Notes: generated by a model from the letters alone, not told the origin. 16,867 nucleotides of DNA from JAWMQL01 sp033283165 (GCA_033283165.1 JAWMQL010000015.1:1-16867), one strand, 5' to 3'. Positions 1 through 14,336 are shown, counted from the stretch's first letter. Numbers and translations: made by a program.

Positions 1-133
1 CTGCACTGCCACCCCAGGTCTCCGCGCACACGCGGGTCAACGCCGCTGTCAGGGTGGTCTTGCCGTGGTCAACGTGACCAATGGTGCCCACGTTTACGTG
101 GGGCTTAGTACGTTCAAATGTTTCCTTGCCCAT
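1..133 (-). CDS. tuf: Elongation factor Tu, N-terminal 44 residues (runs off the window)
   Basis: EF-Tu is the GTPase that carries aminoacyl-tRNA to the ribosomal A site. The visible N-terminus, MGKETFERTKPHVNVGTIGH and onward, contains the P-loop GHVDHGKT at residues 19-26, diagnostic of EF-Tu. The ATG is preceded by an AGAGGAC ribosome-binding site about 6 bases upstream. It follows fusA by 62 bases and is the last visible gene of the rpsL-rpsG-fusA-tuf (str) operon, so it corresponds to the tufA position. The 3' part lies outside the window. The end of another tuf reading frame is at the opposite edge of the window, so the genome has two tuf copies unless the window wraps oddly. The 62-base gap contains a possible single arm of a palindromic repeat. 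Confidence 0.97.
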   Translation of the reverse strand, partial: MGKETFERTKPHVNVGTIGHVDHGKTTLTAALTRVCAETWGGSA

Positions 134-168
134 TTGTTTGTCCTCTAGGTTTCCGGGTCAGCTCGTCT

Positions 169-194
169 AAATAGTCAACTGTTCCCGTTTTAAC
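169..194. repeat. Possible solo arm of the AACTGTyCCC palindromic repeat
   Basis: In the fusA-tuf gap the plus strand reads agtcaactgttcccgtttt. This matches the arm and outer flank of the nusG-rplK repeat (agtaaactgtccccgtttt) at 17 of 19 positions. It also matches the rplL-rpoB copy read outwards (actgttcccgatttaaac). No complementary second arm is found nearby, so this would be a half element or a decayed remnant. The match is short and chance similarity is not excluded. Confidence 0.5.
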
Positions 195-195
195 A

Positions 196-2307
196 TTACT
201 TGGTTGAATTCTTGGAGATAATCTCTTCCGCGATATTGTTCGGGGCTTCCGCGTACTTGGAGAACTCCATCGTGTAGGTGGCACGTCCCTGGGTGGCCGA
301 GCGCAGGTCGGTAGCGTAACCGAACATCTCCGCCAGCGGCACCTCGGCGGTAACCACCTTGCCGGAGGGATTTTCGTCCATGCCGCCAATCAGGCCGCGA
401 CGACGGTTGAGGTCGCCCACCACATCACCCATGTTCTCTTCCGGCGTGACCACTTCCACCGCCATGATCGGCTCGAGCAGCACCGCACCGCCTTCCTGTG
501 AAAGCTTCTTGGTGGCCATGCTGGCGGCGATCTTGAACGCCATTTCATTGGAGTCCACGTCGTGGAAAGAGCCGTCGTACAGGGTGGCTTTCAGGCCCAG
601 CAGGGGGTAGCCAGCCAACACACCGTTCTGCATCTGCTCCTCGATGCCCTTCTGCACAGCCGGGATATATTCCCGCGGAACCACGCCACCAACGATCTCG
701 TTGACGAATTCCAGGCCCTCGGCACTCTCGTCTTCCGCCGGCTCGAATTTGATCCAGACGTGGCCGTACTGGCCGCGACCACCGGACTGGCGTACGAACT
801 TGCCCTCGATCTCGGAGGTGTTGCGAATCGCCTCGCGGTAGGCTACCTGTGGCTTACCGATGTTCGCCTCCACGCTGAACTCGCGCCTCATGCGGTCGAC
901 GATGATATCCAGGTGCAATTCACCCATACCGGAAATGATGGTCTGGCCGGTCTCCTCGTCGGTCTTGACCCGAAACGAGGGGTCCTCCTGGGCCAGCTTA
1001 CCCAGCGCGATACCCATCTTTTCCTGGTCGGCCTTGGACTTGGGCTCCACAGCCACGGAGATCACCGGCTCGGGGAACTCCATCCGCTCCAGCACGATCG
1101 GGTTGTCCTGGTCGCACAGGGTGTCACCGGTAGTGACGTCCTTCAGGCCCACCGCGGCGGCGATATCGCCGGCCAGTACTTCCTTGATCTCCTCGCGGCT
1201 GTTGGAGTGCATCTGCACCATACGGCCGACACGCTCCTTCTTCTCCTTAACGGAGTTGTATACACCGGTACCGGATTCCAGCTTGCCGGAATAGACCCGG
1301 AAGAAGGTCAGGGTACCGACGAAGGGGTCGGTGGCAATCTTGAACGCCAGCGCCGCGAAGGGTGCGTTGTCATCAGCCTCACGGGTCGCTGGAGTCTCGT
1401 CAGCGTCCAGCAGGTGGCCCTCGATAGCCTTCACCTCGGTGGGCGACGGCATGTACTCGATCACCGCATCCAGCACCGCCTGAACACCCTTGTTCTTGAA
1501 CGCGGAGCCGCCCAGCACGGGCACGATCTCGTTGGCCAGGGTGCGGGCGCGGATGCCCTGCTTGATCTCTTCCTCGGTCAGCGGCTCGCCCTCGAGGTAC
1601 TTGTTCATCAGTTCGTCGTTGGCTTCGGCGGCCGCCTCGATCATGAACTCGCGCATTTCCTCGACCTGGTCTACCAGGTCGGCCGGGACCTCGGCGTACT
1701 CGAAAGTCATGCCCTGGTCAGCCTCGTTCCAGATGATGGCCTTGTTCTTGATCAGGTCGACCACGCCCTTGAACTCGTCCTCGGCACCGATGGTCATCTG
1801 CAGCGGAACAGCATTGGCACCCAGGCGCTCTTTCAGCTGCCTGACAACGCTCATGAAGTCTGCGCCAGCGCGGTCCATCTTGTTGACAAAGACCATGCGC
1901 GGCACTTCGTATTTGTTGGCCTGGCGCCAGACAGTTTCTGTCTGGGGCTGGACGCCGGAAGAACCACAGAGGACGACCACCGCGCCGTCCAGCACCCGCA
2001 GGGAGCGCTCCACCTCGATGGTGAAGTCCACGTGCCCGGGGGTGTCGATGATGTTGATGCGGTGCTGGTCGAACTGGGCGTCCATTCCCTGCCAGAAACA
2101 GGTGGTTGCCGCGGAGGTAATGGTGATACCGCGTTCCTGTTCCTGCTCCATCCAGTCCATGGTAGCCGCACCGTCGTGCACCTCACCAATCTTGTGGGAC
2201 AGACCCGTGTAAAAAAGCACACGCTCGGTGGTAGTGGTTTTACCCGCATCCACGTGTGCGCAGATACCGATATTGCGATATCGGTTAATCGGAGTTTTAC
2301 GTGCCAC
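196..2307 (-). CDS. fusA: Elongation factor G
   Basis: EF-G is the GTPase that drives tRNA-mRNA translocation and, with RRF, ribosome recycling in the cytoplasm. The 703-residue product is the usual length (E. coli 704). G-domain motifs are AHVDAGKT (residues 17-24), the switch I region RGITITSAATT (59-69), DTPGH (88-92) and NKMD (142-145). Domain IV/V sequence such as RGGRGQYGHV and the C-terminal ISKNSTK are intact. I chose the GTG start at 2305-2307 because the family begins (M)ARxTPIxRYRNIG and a GAGGT ribosome-binding site sits about 7 bases upstream. The longer frame reaching to 2403 would overlap rpsG and adds 32 non-homologous residues. It lies 37 bases after rpsG and is co-transcribed with it. 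Confidence 0.98.
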   Translation of the reverse strand: MARKTPINRYRNIGICAHVDAGKTTTTERVLFYTGLSHKIGEVHDGAATMDWMEQEQERGITITSAATTCFWQGMDAQFDQHRINIIDTPGHVDFTIEVERSLRVLDGAVVVLCGSSGVQPQTETVWRQANKYEVPRMVFVNKMDRAGADFMSVVRQLKERLGANAVPLQMTIGAEDEFKGVVDLIKNKAIIWNEADQGMTFEYAEVPADLVDQVEEMREFMIEAAAEANDELMNKYLEGEPLTEEEIKQGIRARTLANEIVPVLGGSAFKNKGVQAVLDAVIEYMPSPTEVKAIEGHLLDADETPATREADDNAPFAALAFKIATDPFVGTLTFFRVYSGKLESGTGVYNSVKEKKERVGRMVQMHSNSREEIKEVLAGDIAAAVGLKDVTTGDTLCDQDNPIVLERMEFPEPVISVAVEPKSKADQEKMGIALGKLAQEDPSFRVKTDEETGQTIISGMGELHLDIIVDRMRREFSVEANIGKPQVAYREAIRNTSEIEGKFVRQSGGRGQYGHVWIKFEPAEDESAEGLEFVNEIVGGVVPREYIPAVQKGIEEQMQNGVLAGYPLLGLKATLYDGSFHDVDSNEMAFKIAASMATKKLSQEGGAVLLEPIMAVEVVTPEENMGDVVGDLNRRRGLIGGMDENPSGKVVTAEVPLAEMFGYATDLRSATQGRATYTMEFSKYAEAPNNIAEEIISKNSTK

Positions 2308-2344
2308 GATAGTTACCTCGAAAAAGAGTTTTGGCAGTAGGTGA

Positions 2345-2815
2345 TCAGAAGCGGTAGTGCGAGAACGCCTTGTTCGCTTCGGCCATGCGGTGAACATCTT
2401 CACGCTTCTTCACGGCATTTCCCTTGCCCTGGGAGGCGTCGATGATCTCGCCGGCCAGACGCTGGCGCATGGACTTCTCACCGCGGTTGCGCGCGTACTC
2501 CACCAGCCAGCGCATGGACAGGGCCACACGGCGGGAGGGGCGCACTTCAACCGGCACCTGGTAGGTGGCACCACCCACACGGCGGGACTTCACCTCCACC
2601 ATGGGCGCGATGTTTTCCAGTGCTTCGTCGAATACCTCGATGGGATCCTTGTTCAGCTTGTCCTGAACAATATCCAGAGCACCATAAACAATGGTTTCTG
2701 CAACTGATTTCTTACCACTTACCATAACGTGGTTCATGAACTTTGCCAAAGTCACGTTGCCGAATTTGGGATCAGGCAATACTTCGCGCTTGGCGACTAC
2801 TCGTCTTCTGGGCAT
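2345..2815 (-). CDS. rpsG: 30S ribosomal protein S7
   Basis: S7 is the primary assembly protein of the 30S head; it binds the 16S rRNA 3' major domain and lines the E site. The 156-residue product begins MPRRRVVAKREVLPDPKFGN and contains the family stretches SGKKSVAETIVYGALD, KSRRVGGATYQVPVEVRP and RWLVEYARNRGEKSM. The ATG has a GAGAGG ribosome-binding site about 6 bases upstream. S7 is the translational repressor of the str operon in E. coli, acting on the rpsL-rpsG intercistronic RNA. The 108-base gap upstream of this gene is compatible with the same control. fusA follows after 37 bases. Confidence 0.98.
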   Translation of the reverse strand: MPRRRVVAKREVLPDPKFGNVTLAKFMNHVMVSGKKSVAETIVYGALDIVQDKLNKDPIEVFDEALENIAPMVEVKSRRVGGATYQVPVEVRPSRRVALSMRWLVEYARNRGEKSMRQRLAGEIIDASQGKGNAVKKREDVHRMAEANKAFSHYRF

Positions 2816-2923
2816 GTTAAGCCTCTCTTCTCTTCAGGTTGACCCGAACACCGACCTGCCACGAATGCGGGGGAGGCAGGGGTTCGGCCTTACTCTACGT
2901 ACGCTGGGTTACGCTAGTGTGTC
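2816..2923 (-). promoter_or_regulatory. rpsL-rpsG intercistronic region, candidate S7 translational operator
   Basis: This 108-base gap is unusually long for tightly packed ribosomal genes. Read on the minus strand it can form a bipartite stem. An outer CCGAAC/GTTCGG pairing (2882-2887 with 2844-2849) encloses an inner CCTGCC/GGCAGG pairing (2875-2880 with 2855-2860) with a 14-base loop and an asymmetric internal loop. In E. coli the equivalent interval is bound by S7, which represses rpsG and couples it to rpsL. The position and structure are seen; S7 binding here is inference. Confidence 0.5.
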
Positions 2924-3295
2924 TTACTTGGGACGCTTGGCACCGTACTTGGAGCGACCGTTGCGACGGTCTGCTACTCCGGAGGTGTCCAGGCTGCCAC
3001 GGACGGTGTGATAACGCACACCGGGCAGGTCCTTTACTCGACCGCCGCGAATCAGAACCACACTGTGCTCCTGCAGGTTGTGACCCTCGCCACCGATGTA
3101 CGAAGAAACCTCGTAACCGTTGGTCAGGCGCACACGGCAGACCTTGCGCAGTGCAGAGTTCGGCTTCTTCGGCGTGGTAGTGTAAACACGGGTACAGACA
3201 CCGCGGCGCTGCGGGCAGCTTTGCAGTGCAGGTACGTCGCTCTTTTCTACCTTGCGCTTCCTGGGCTTACGAACCAATTGGTTGATCGTTGCCAT
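2924..3295 (-). CDS. rpsL: 30S ribosomal protein S12
   Basis: S12 lies at the decoding centre of the 30S subunit and influences accuracy. The 123-residue product reads MATINQLVRKPRKRK, with the conserved TTTPKKPNSALRKVCRVRLTNG and GGRVKDLPGVRYHTVRG stretches. The lysines in TPKKPN and in GRVKDLP, the classical sites of streptomycin-resistance substitutions, are the wild-type residues. The ATG has a GGAG ribosome-binding site about 10 bases upstream. It is the first gene of the str operon, preceded by a roughly 100-base leader and a near-consensus promoter. The last residue is K rather than the KA seen in E. coli, a trivial difference. Confidence 0.98.
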   Translation of the reverse strand: MATINQLVRKPRKRKVEKSDVPALQSCPQRRGVCTRVYTTTPKKPNSALRKVCRVRLTNGYEVSSYIGGEGHNLQEHSVVLIRGGRVKDLPGVRYHTVRGSLDTSGVADRRNGRSKYGAKRPK

Positions 3296-3400
3296 TCAGT
3301 TAGAACTCCAAAATAAATCGTTTGTTTTCATGGCCTTATAGCCACGCCTCTGGCCGTTATCGAGGACGCACGAAGGCATCCCCCGGAAAGAGGAGGCGGC

Positions 3401-3429
3401 ATTCTATAGATGCTGCCGGGGAGAGTCAA
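3401..3429 (-). promoter_or_regulatory. Probable sigma70 promoter of the str operon with GC-rich discriminator
   Basis: On the minus strand a -35 box TTGACT (3424-3429) and a -10 box TAGAAT (3401-3406) are separated by exactly 17 bases; each matches consensus at 5 of 6 positions. The bases after the -10 box are GCCGCC, a GC-rich discriminator typical of ribosomal promoters inhibited by ppGpp and DksA. The start point would be near 3394, leaving a leader of about 100 bases before rpsL. The -35 box directly abuts the hairpin that ends the upstream gene. Promoter activity and stringent control are inferred. Confidence 0.75.
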
Positions 3430-3456
3430 CCCGTGAAAAGCGCTGCTCTTCACGGG
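3430..3456 (-). terminator. Hairpin after the unrecognised gene, likely terminator
   Basis: The minus strand CCCGTGAAGAGC pairs with GCTTTTCACGGG as a 12-bp stem with one G-U pair and a 3-base loop. It lies 12 bases after the TAG stop of the exported-protein gene. The 3' side continues TTGACTCT rather than a run of T, so termination may be weak. Those same bases are the -35 box of the next promoter. Confidence 0.55.
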
Positions 3457-3468
3457 CTGCGGGAAGGC

Positions 3469-4233
3469 CTAGCGGCCGTTGCCCTCGAAGACCAGTTTCG
3501 CGTCGTACAGCCGCGGGGAGTCGCAGGAAGTTACCGGCCAGAGGATTTCCATTGCCTTCTTCCAGCCGTCGCCGTTGTTATAGATTTCCCAGCCGGCGCC
3601 CAGTTCCGCATAGTTGTTGAACGCCACGACCGAAAAGTAGTGGAAATCGGTATCACCGGCACCGAGTCCGGGATAGAACAACCAGGAAGAACCCGGGGCG
3701 CCCATTTCCGCCATCGCGGCGCTGAACTTCTTGTGTGCCTCGTAGGCTTCCATGGAGTTTTTGCCCTCCTGCAGGGTGCAGCTGGAGAACCACACCAGTC
3801 CATCCCTGGGCGGGCCATCCGGGGCGCGCACCGGCACTGACGCGGCCAGCATATGGGCGCCATTGCAGTCGACGGTCTCGTCGAAGGCCTTGCCGGCATC
3901 CCCGGGATCGGTGGTCCAGGCGTCCATGCCGGCGCCAAAGGTCTTGCCGTCAGTCCAGGAGCCGATCCAGCCCACGTCAAAGGGCTCGTCCGAGGTGCGG
4001 AATTGCGGGGTGATGGTCCAGGAGGTGTAGCCCATTTCGTTCTTCTTGGCCCACTTGACGAATTCCTTGTTGGCTTTGGCGAGATCCTCCGGTCCCTTGC
4101 CCTCTCTGTACGTGCAAACATAGAGTTCAACCGGCACCGCTGCCGCTTCCTCGTGATTGTCGGCCCGCGCCGTCATCGAGAGGGATAACGCTACCGCCGT
4201 CAGTCCTGATACCGCTGTATGTATCCTGTTCAT
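3469..4233 (-). CDS. Unrecognised exported protein made of two tandem ~100-residue repeats
   Basis: I do not recognise this family. The 254-residue product starts MNRIHTAVSGLTAVALSLSM and shows a signal peptide with a likely cleavage after TARA (residue 24), so the mature protein is probably periplasmic. The mature part looks duplicated. Repeat 1 (about 36-135) and repeat 2 (about 146-248) each open with a beta-like strand, then CT..EGK (C40 and C152) and a helix (FVKWAKKNEMG / FSAAMAEMGAP). A strand pair follows (PFDVGWIGSWTDGKTFGAGMDAW / DFHYFSVVAFNNYAELGAGWE), and each repeat ends near a second cysteine (C123 and C237). The spacing of 83 and 85 residues suggests one disulfide per repeat. 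The pattern recalls duplicated ferredoxin-like (dimeric alpha/beta barrel) modules, but that is inference; no catalytic residues are identifiable. The ATG has AAAGG upstream. The gene is flanked by terminators, so it looks independently transcribed. Confidence 0.85.
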   Translation of the reverse strand: MNRIHTAVSGLTAVALSLSMTARADNHEEAAAVPVELYVCTYREGKGPEDLAKANKEFVKWAKKNEMGYTSWTITPQFRTSDEPFDVGWIGSWTDGKTFGAGMDAWTTDPGDAGKAFDETVDCNGAHMLAASVPVRAPDGPPRDGLVWFSSCTLQEGKNSMEAYEAHKKFSAAMAEMGAPGSSWLFYPGLGAGDTDFHYFSVVAFNNYAELGAGWEIYNNGDGWKKAMEILWPVTSCDSPRLYDAKLVFEGNGR

Positions 4234-4435
4234 GGGGTTTTACCTTTGTTGTGGTTATGTCCTCTCCTGCCAGGTTCGGCGCAGAGATATACACTCAAGG
4301 TAGCCCAGAAACTAGTTTGTGCAATTTTCAGGCATTCGCCGCTGCCGCCGTGCCCGGACAAAGGGGCACACTGTCCATGGCTCCCGCGGCACAGCGTGCC
4401 CCGCTTTCTCGGGTATACCGTCCATGCGTGGACAT
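4234..4435 (-). promoter_or_regulatory. Upstream region of the exported-protein gene, with nested inverted repeats
   Basis: These 202 bases hold no gene. They contain GTCCA/TGGAC (4420-4433), GGCAC/GTGCC (4388-4400) and GTGCCC/GGGCAC (4350-4369) inverted repeats. All three could form small hairpins, and the related GTGCC units could pair in alternative ways. A TATATC on the minus strand about 60 bases before the ATG could be a -10 box, but no convincing -35 box lies at the right distance. The promoter is therefore unlocated. Confidence 0.35.
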
Positions 4436-4461
4436 AAAAAAGGGCGGCACTTGGCCGCCCT
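4436..4461 (-). terminator. Strong intrinsic terminator after rpoC
   Basis: On the minus strand AGGGCGGC pairs with GCCGCCCT as an 8-bp GC-rich stem with a 5-base loop, followed directly by a run of six T. This is a textbook Rho-independent terminator. It lies about 40 bases after the rpoC stop and marks the end of the rplJL-rpoBC transcription unit. Confidence 0.93.
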
Positions 4462-4471
4462 GGGAGAATGC

Positions 4472-4492
4472 CAGCCCCCGCGTCGGGGGCTG
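4472..4492 (-). other. GC-rich hairpin between the rpoC stop and the terminator
   Basis: CAGCCCCCG and CGGGGGCTG form a perfect 9-bp stem with a 3-base loop, starting 6 bases after the rpoC TAA. There is no T run, so it is not a terminator by itself. It probably protects the mRNA 3' end or assists the terminator immediately downstream. Confidence 0.75.
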
Positions 4493-4498
4493 CTAGCC

Positions 4499-8722
<4,224 letters not shown>

Positions 8723-8756
8723 GGCCTTTCCTCCACAAATTCTGTTTGTCGATTAC

Positions 8757-12830
<4,074 letters not shown>

Positions 12831-12858
12831 CAGTACTCCCCAGCGTGATGTTTAAATC

Positions 12859-12931
12859 GGGAACAGTCCACTTGATTCCGGCTCGCACCCGTCCAATGGG
12901 CGGGTCGCGCGGAATTAGGTCAACTGTCCCC
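12859..12931. repeat. Degenerate palindromic repeat, copy 2 (rplL-rpoB gap)
   Basis: The outer 21-base arms (12859-12879 and 12911-12931) are inverted repeats matching at 16 of 21 positions. Inside them acccg/cgggt (12887-12891 and 12901-12905) forms a 5-bp hairpin with a 9-base loop. The arm cores gaacagtccacttgattcc and ggtcaactgtcccc match the arms of the perfect palindrome in the nusG-rplK gap, which also has an inner 5-bp stem with a 9-base loop. I infer that both are copies of one repeat family. Confidence 0.75.
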
Positions 12932-12965
12932 AGATGAAGCGATAAACGCCCCATACAAAATACTG

Positions 12966-12980
12966 CCCGCATGAAGCGGG
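12966..12980 (-). other. Second hairpin directly after the attenuator
   Basis: CCCGC and GCGGG form a 5-bp stem with a 5-base loop immediately after the T run of the rplL-rpoB attenuator. It lies between that terminator and the degenerate palindrome. It might assist termination or serve as an RNA processing site; neither is shown. Confidence 0.5.
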
Positions 12981-13012
12981 AAAAGGCCGGCGGGCCACAG
13001 CCCGCCAGCCTT
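12981..13012 (-). terminator. rplL-rpoB attenuator (intrinsic-type terminator)
   Basis: On the minus strand AAGGCTGGCGGGC pairs with GCCCGCCGGCCTT as a 13-bp stem with one G-U pair and a 4-base loop, followed by TTTT. It sits 51 bases after rplL in the 233-base rplL-rpoB gap. In E. coli the same gap holds an attenuator that lets only part of the transcription enter rpoBC, keeping polymerase subunits below ribosomal protein levels. The hairpin is seen; partial read-through is inferred by analogy. Confidence 0.85.
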
Positions 13013-13063
13013 GTTCTTGTTTGGCTGATTTCCCGGAGGATTTCGCACCAAACGGTGTCGCGC

Positions 13064-13438
13064 TTACTTGAGCTCGACGCTGCCGCCGGCTTCTTCCAGC
13101 TGCTTCTTGATGTCTTCGGCTTCTTCCTTGGAAGCACCTTCCTTGATGGGGGAAGGCGCGCCGTCGACCAGGCCCTTGGCTTCTTTCAAGCCGAGACCTG
13201 TTACCGCACGTACTACCTTGATGACATTGACTTTCTTCTCACCGGCAGCGGTCAGAACGACGTCAAAGTCGGTCTTCTCTTCGGCTGCGGCGCCGGCGTC
13301 AGCGCCAGCGGCAACAGGTGCAGCAGCAACAGCTGCGGCAGCGGTTACGCCGAATTTCTCTTCCATTGCTTCGATGAGCTCAACGATTTCCATTACGCTC
13401 ATTTCAGCGATTGCATTCAAAATGTCTTCTTTAGACAT
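13064..13438 (-). CDS. rplL: 50S ribosomal protein L7/L12
   Basis: L7/L12 forms the multi-copy stalk that recruits translational GTPases. The 124-residue product has the dimerising N-terminal domain (1-31, MSKEDILNAIAEMSVMEIVE), an alanine-rich hinge (33-52) and the globular C-terminal domain. That domain includes EKTDFDVVL, KKVNVIKVVRAVTGLGLKEA and the acidic end GGSVELK. The ATG has AGGAGC about 8 bases upstream, a strong site fitting the need for several stalk copies per ribosome. rplJ ends 42 bases upstream, consistent with co-transcription and the classical L10-L7/L12 complex that represses the leader upstream of rplJ. Confidence 0.98.
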   Translation of the reverse strand: MSKEDILNAIAEMSVMEIVELIEAMEEKFGVTAAAAVAAAPVAAGADAGAAAEEKTDFDVVLTAAGEKKVNVIKVVRAVTGLGLKEAKGLVDGAPSPIKEGASKEEAEDIKKQLEEAGGSVELK

Positions 13439-13480
13439 GACTGATAGCTCCTATTTAGCTGAATAATCCAAAAGGGGGCC

Positions 13481-14011
13481 TCAGGCCGCCGCTTCTTTCT
13501 GATCGCGAACTGCTGCGAGTGTGCGAACCAGTTTTCCAGGTACTTCGTTCATTGTCTGAACCAGCTTCGTCGCCGGCGCTTTCATGACACTCATCAACAT
13601 CGAGAGTGCCTGGTCACGCGTAGGCAGCTTGGCCAGTACATCCAGTTGATCTGCACCCAGCATCTGGCCGCTTACCGCCAGTACCTTGACTTCAAAGGCC
13701 GCGTTTACTTTCGCGAAGTCCTTGAACAATCGAGCTGCTGCACCCGGATCTTCCATGGAAAATCCGAACAGGGAGGGGCCGGTCAGCGCGTCGTTGACGC
13801 ACTCGTATTCGGTACCTTCCAGGGCACGCTTGGCCAGGGTGTTCCGCACGACACGGAGGGTCACCTGGTTTTCACGCGCTTCTTTACGCAGAGCTGTCAT
13901 GCCGTCCACTGATACGCCGCGCGAGTCGGCGATCACCAGGGACAGGGCACTGGTGGCAGTCTCGTTAACTTCAGCAACGATCGCTTTCTTGTCTTCGAGT
14001 CCAATTGCCAC
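13481..14011 (-). CDS. rplJ: 50S ribosomal protein L10
   Basis: L10 anchors the L7/L12 dimers to the 23S rRNA and, as a complex with them, represses its own operon. The 176-residue product (E. coli 165) starts MAIGLEDKKAIVAEVNETAT. It contains VIADSRGVSVDGMTALRK, the VRNTLAKRA segment and FSMEDPGAAARLFKDFAK. The C-terminal helix that carries L7/L12 is present. The start is a GTG at 14009-14011 with an AGGAG ribosome-binding site 8 bases upstream; no ATG fits the family N-terminus. The L10 leader RNA lies immediately upstream. Confidence 0.98.
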   Translation of the reverse strand: MAIGLEDKKAIVAEVNETATSALSLVIADSRGVSVDGMTALRKEARENQVTLRVVRNTLAKRALEGTEYECVNDALTGPSLFGFSMEDPGAAARLFKDFAKVNAAFEVKVLAVSGQMLGADQLDVLAKLPTRDQALSMLMSVMKAPATKLVQTMNEVPGKLVRTLAAVRDQKEAAA

Positions 14012-14039
14012 TGGAATTACTCCTGGATTGTTTAAATCA

Positions 14040-14188
14040 GTATCGCCAACTCTATGGCGACACCACGTCGGTGAACACTACCACCATCTGCGTAGGCTGG
14101 TGCGCGGACAGGGCGAGCCCTGCCGTTGTCCCGATTAAGCCCCTGCCATTCAACCGCTTTGACAGGCGCACCTACGGTCTTTGATGGT
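14040..14188 (-). ncRNA. L10 leader (autoregulatory mRNA leader bound by L10-L7/L12)
   Basis: On the minus strand three helices nest around a branched core: ACCATC/GATGGT (14183-14188 with 14083-14088), CGTAGG/CCTACG (14171-14176 with 14091-14096) and TGCGC/GCGCA (14166-14170 with 14101-14105). An asymmetric internal loop (AAAGAC opposite CA) sits between the first two, as expected of the kink-turn in known L10 leaders. The sequence AAAGACCGTAGGTG is typical of the family. A further 9-bp hairpin (14040-14063) lies just before the rplJ ribosome-binding site. The position directly before rplJ makes the assignment strong; the exact 5' limit is uncertain. Confidence 0.85.
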
Positions 14189-14207
14189 CTTCAGTTCGCA
14201 GCTAAAC

Positions 14208-14330
14208 AGGCTTTCGCCATAGCCTTCTCCAAAGACCTCAAAGTGGACCGGGTTGGGCCTGTAGGCCCGCACCGATCTACCACCCGGCGTCCCTGCCGGG
14301 CTACATGAGGAATCGCCCCTTGTGAGGGCG
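14208..14330 (-). other. Array of four short hairpins between rplA and the L10 leader
   Basis: The rplA-rplJ gap is 325 bases. Besides the L10 leader it holds four small stems: CGCCC/GGGCG (14314-14330), CCCGGC/GCCGGG (14283-14300), GGGCC/GGCCC (14255-14268) and AGGCT/AGCCT (14208-14225). None is followed by a T run. I see no convincing sigma70 promoter here, although E. coli has the L10 promoter in this interval. The hairpins may be processing or read-through control elements. Confidence 0.4.
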
Positions 14331-14336
14331 ATCCGA

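Noticed and set aside
510..540. Rifampicin or streptomycin resistance changes in RpoB or S12
   Set aside because: The key positions in RpoB (Q518, D521, H531, S536) and the two S12 lysines (in TPKKPN and GRVKDLP) are wild type. The coordinates here refer to RpoB residues.
562..2340. 592-residue open frame on the plus strand opposite fusA
   Set aside because: It is the mirror of fusA codons with the typical H/L/V/D-rich antisense composition and no independent evidence.
4260..4300. Promoter for the exported-protein gene around TATATC
   Set aside because: A -10-like hexamer is present but no -35 box or extended -10 fits at an acceptable distance, so I did not list it as a promoter.
14118..14140. 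Resemblance of gttgtcccgattaag in the rplA-rplJ gap to the palindrome arm
   Set aside because: The match is short and the bases are accounted for by the branched core of the L10 leader, so I do not count it as a fourth repeat copy.
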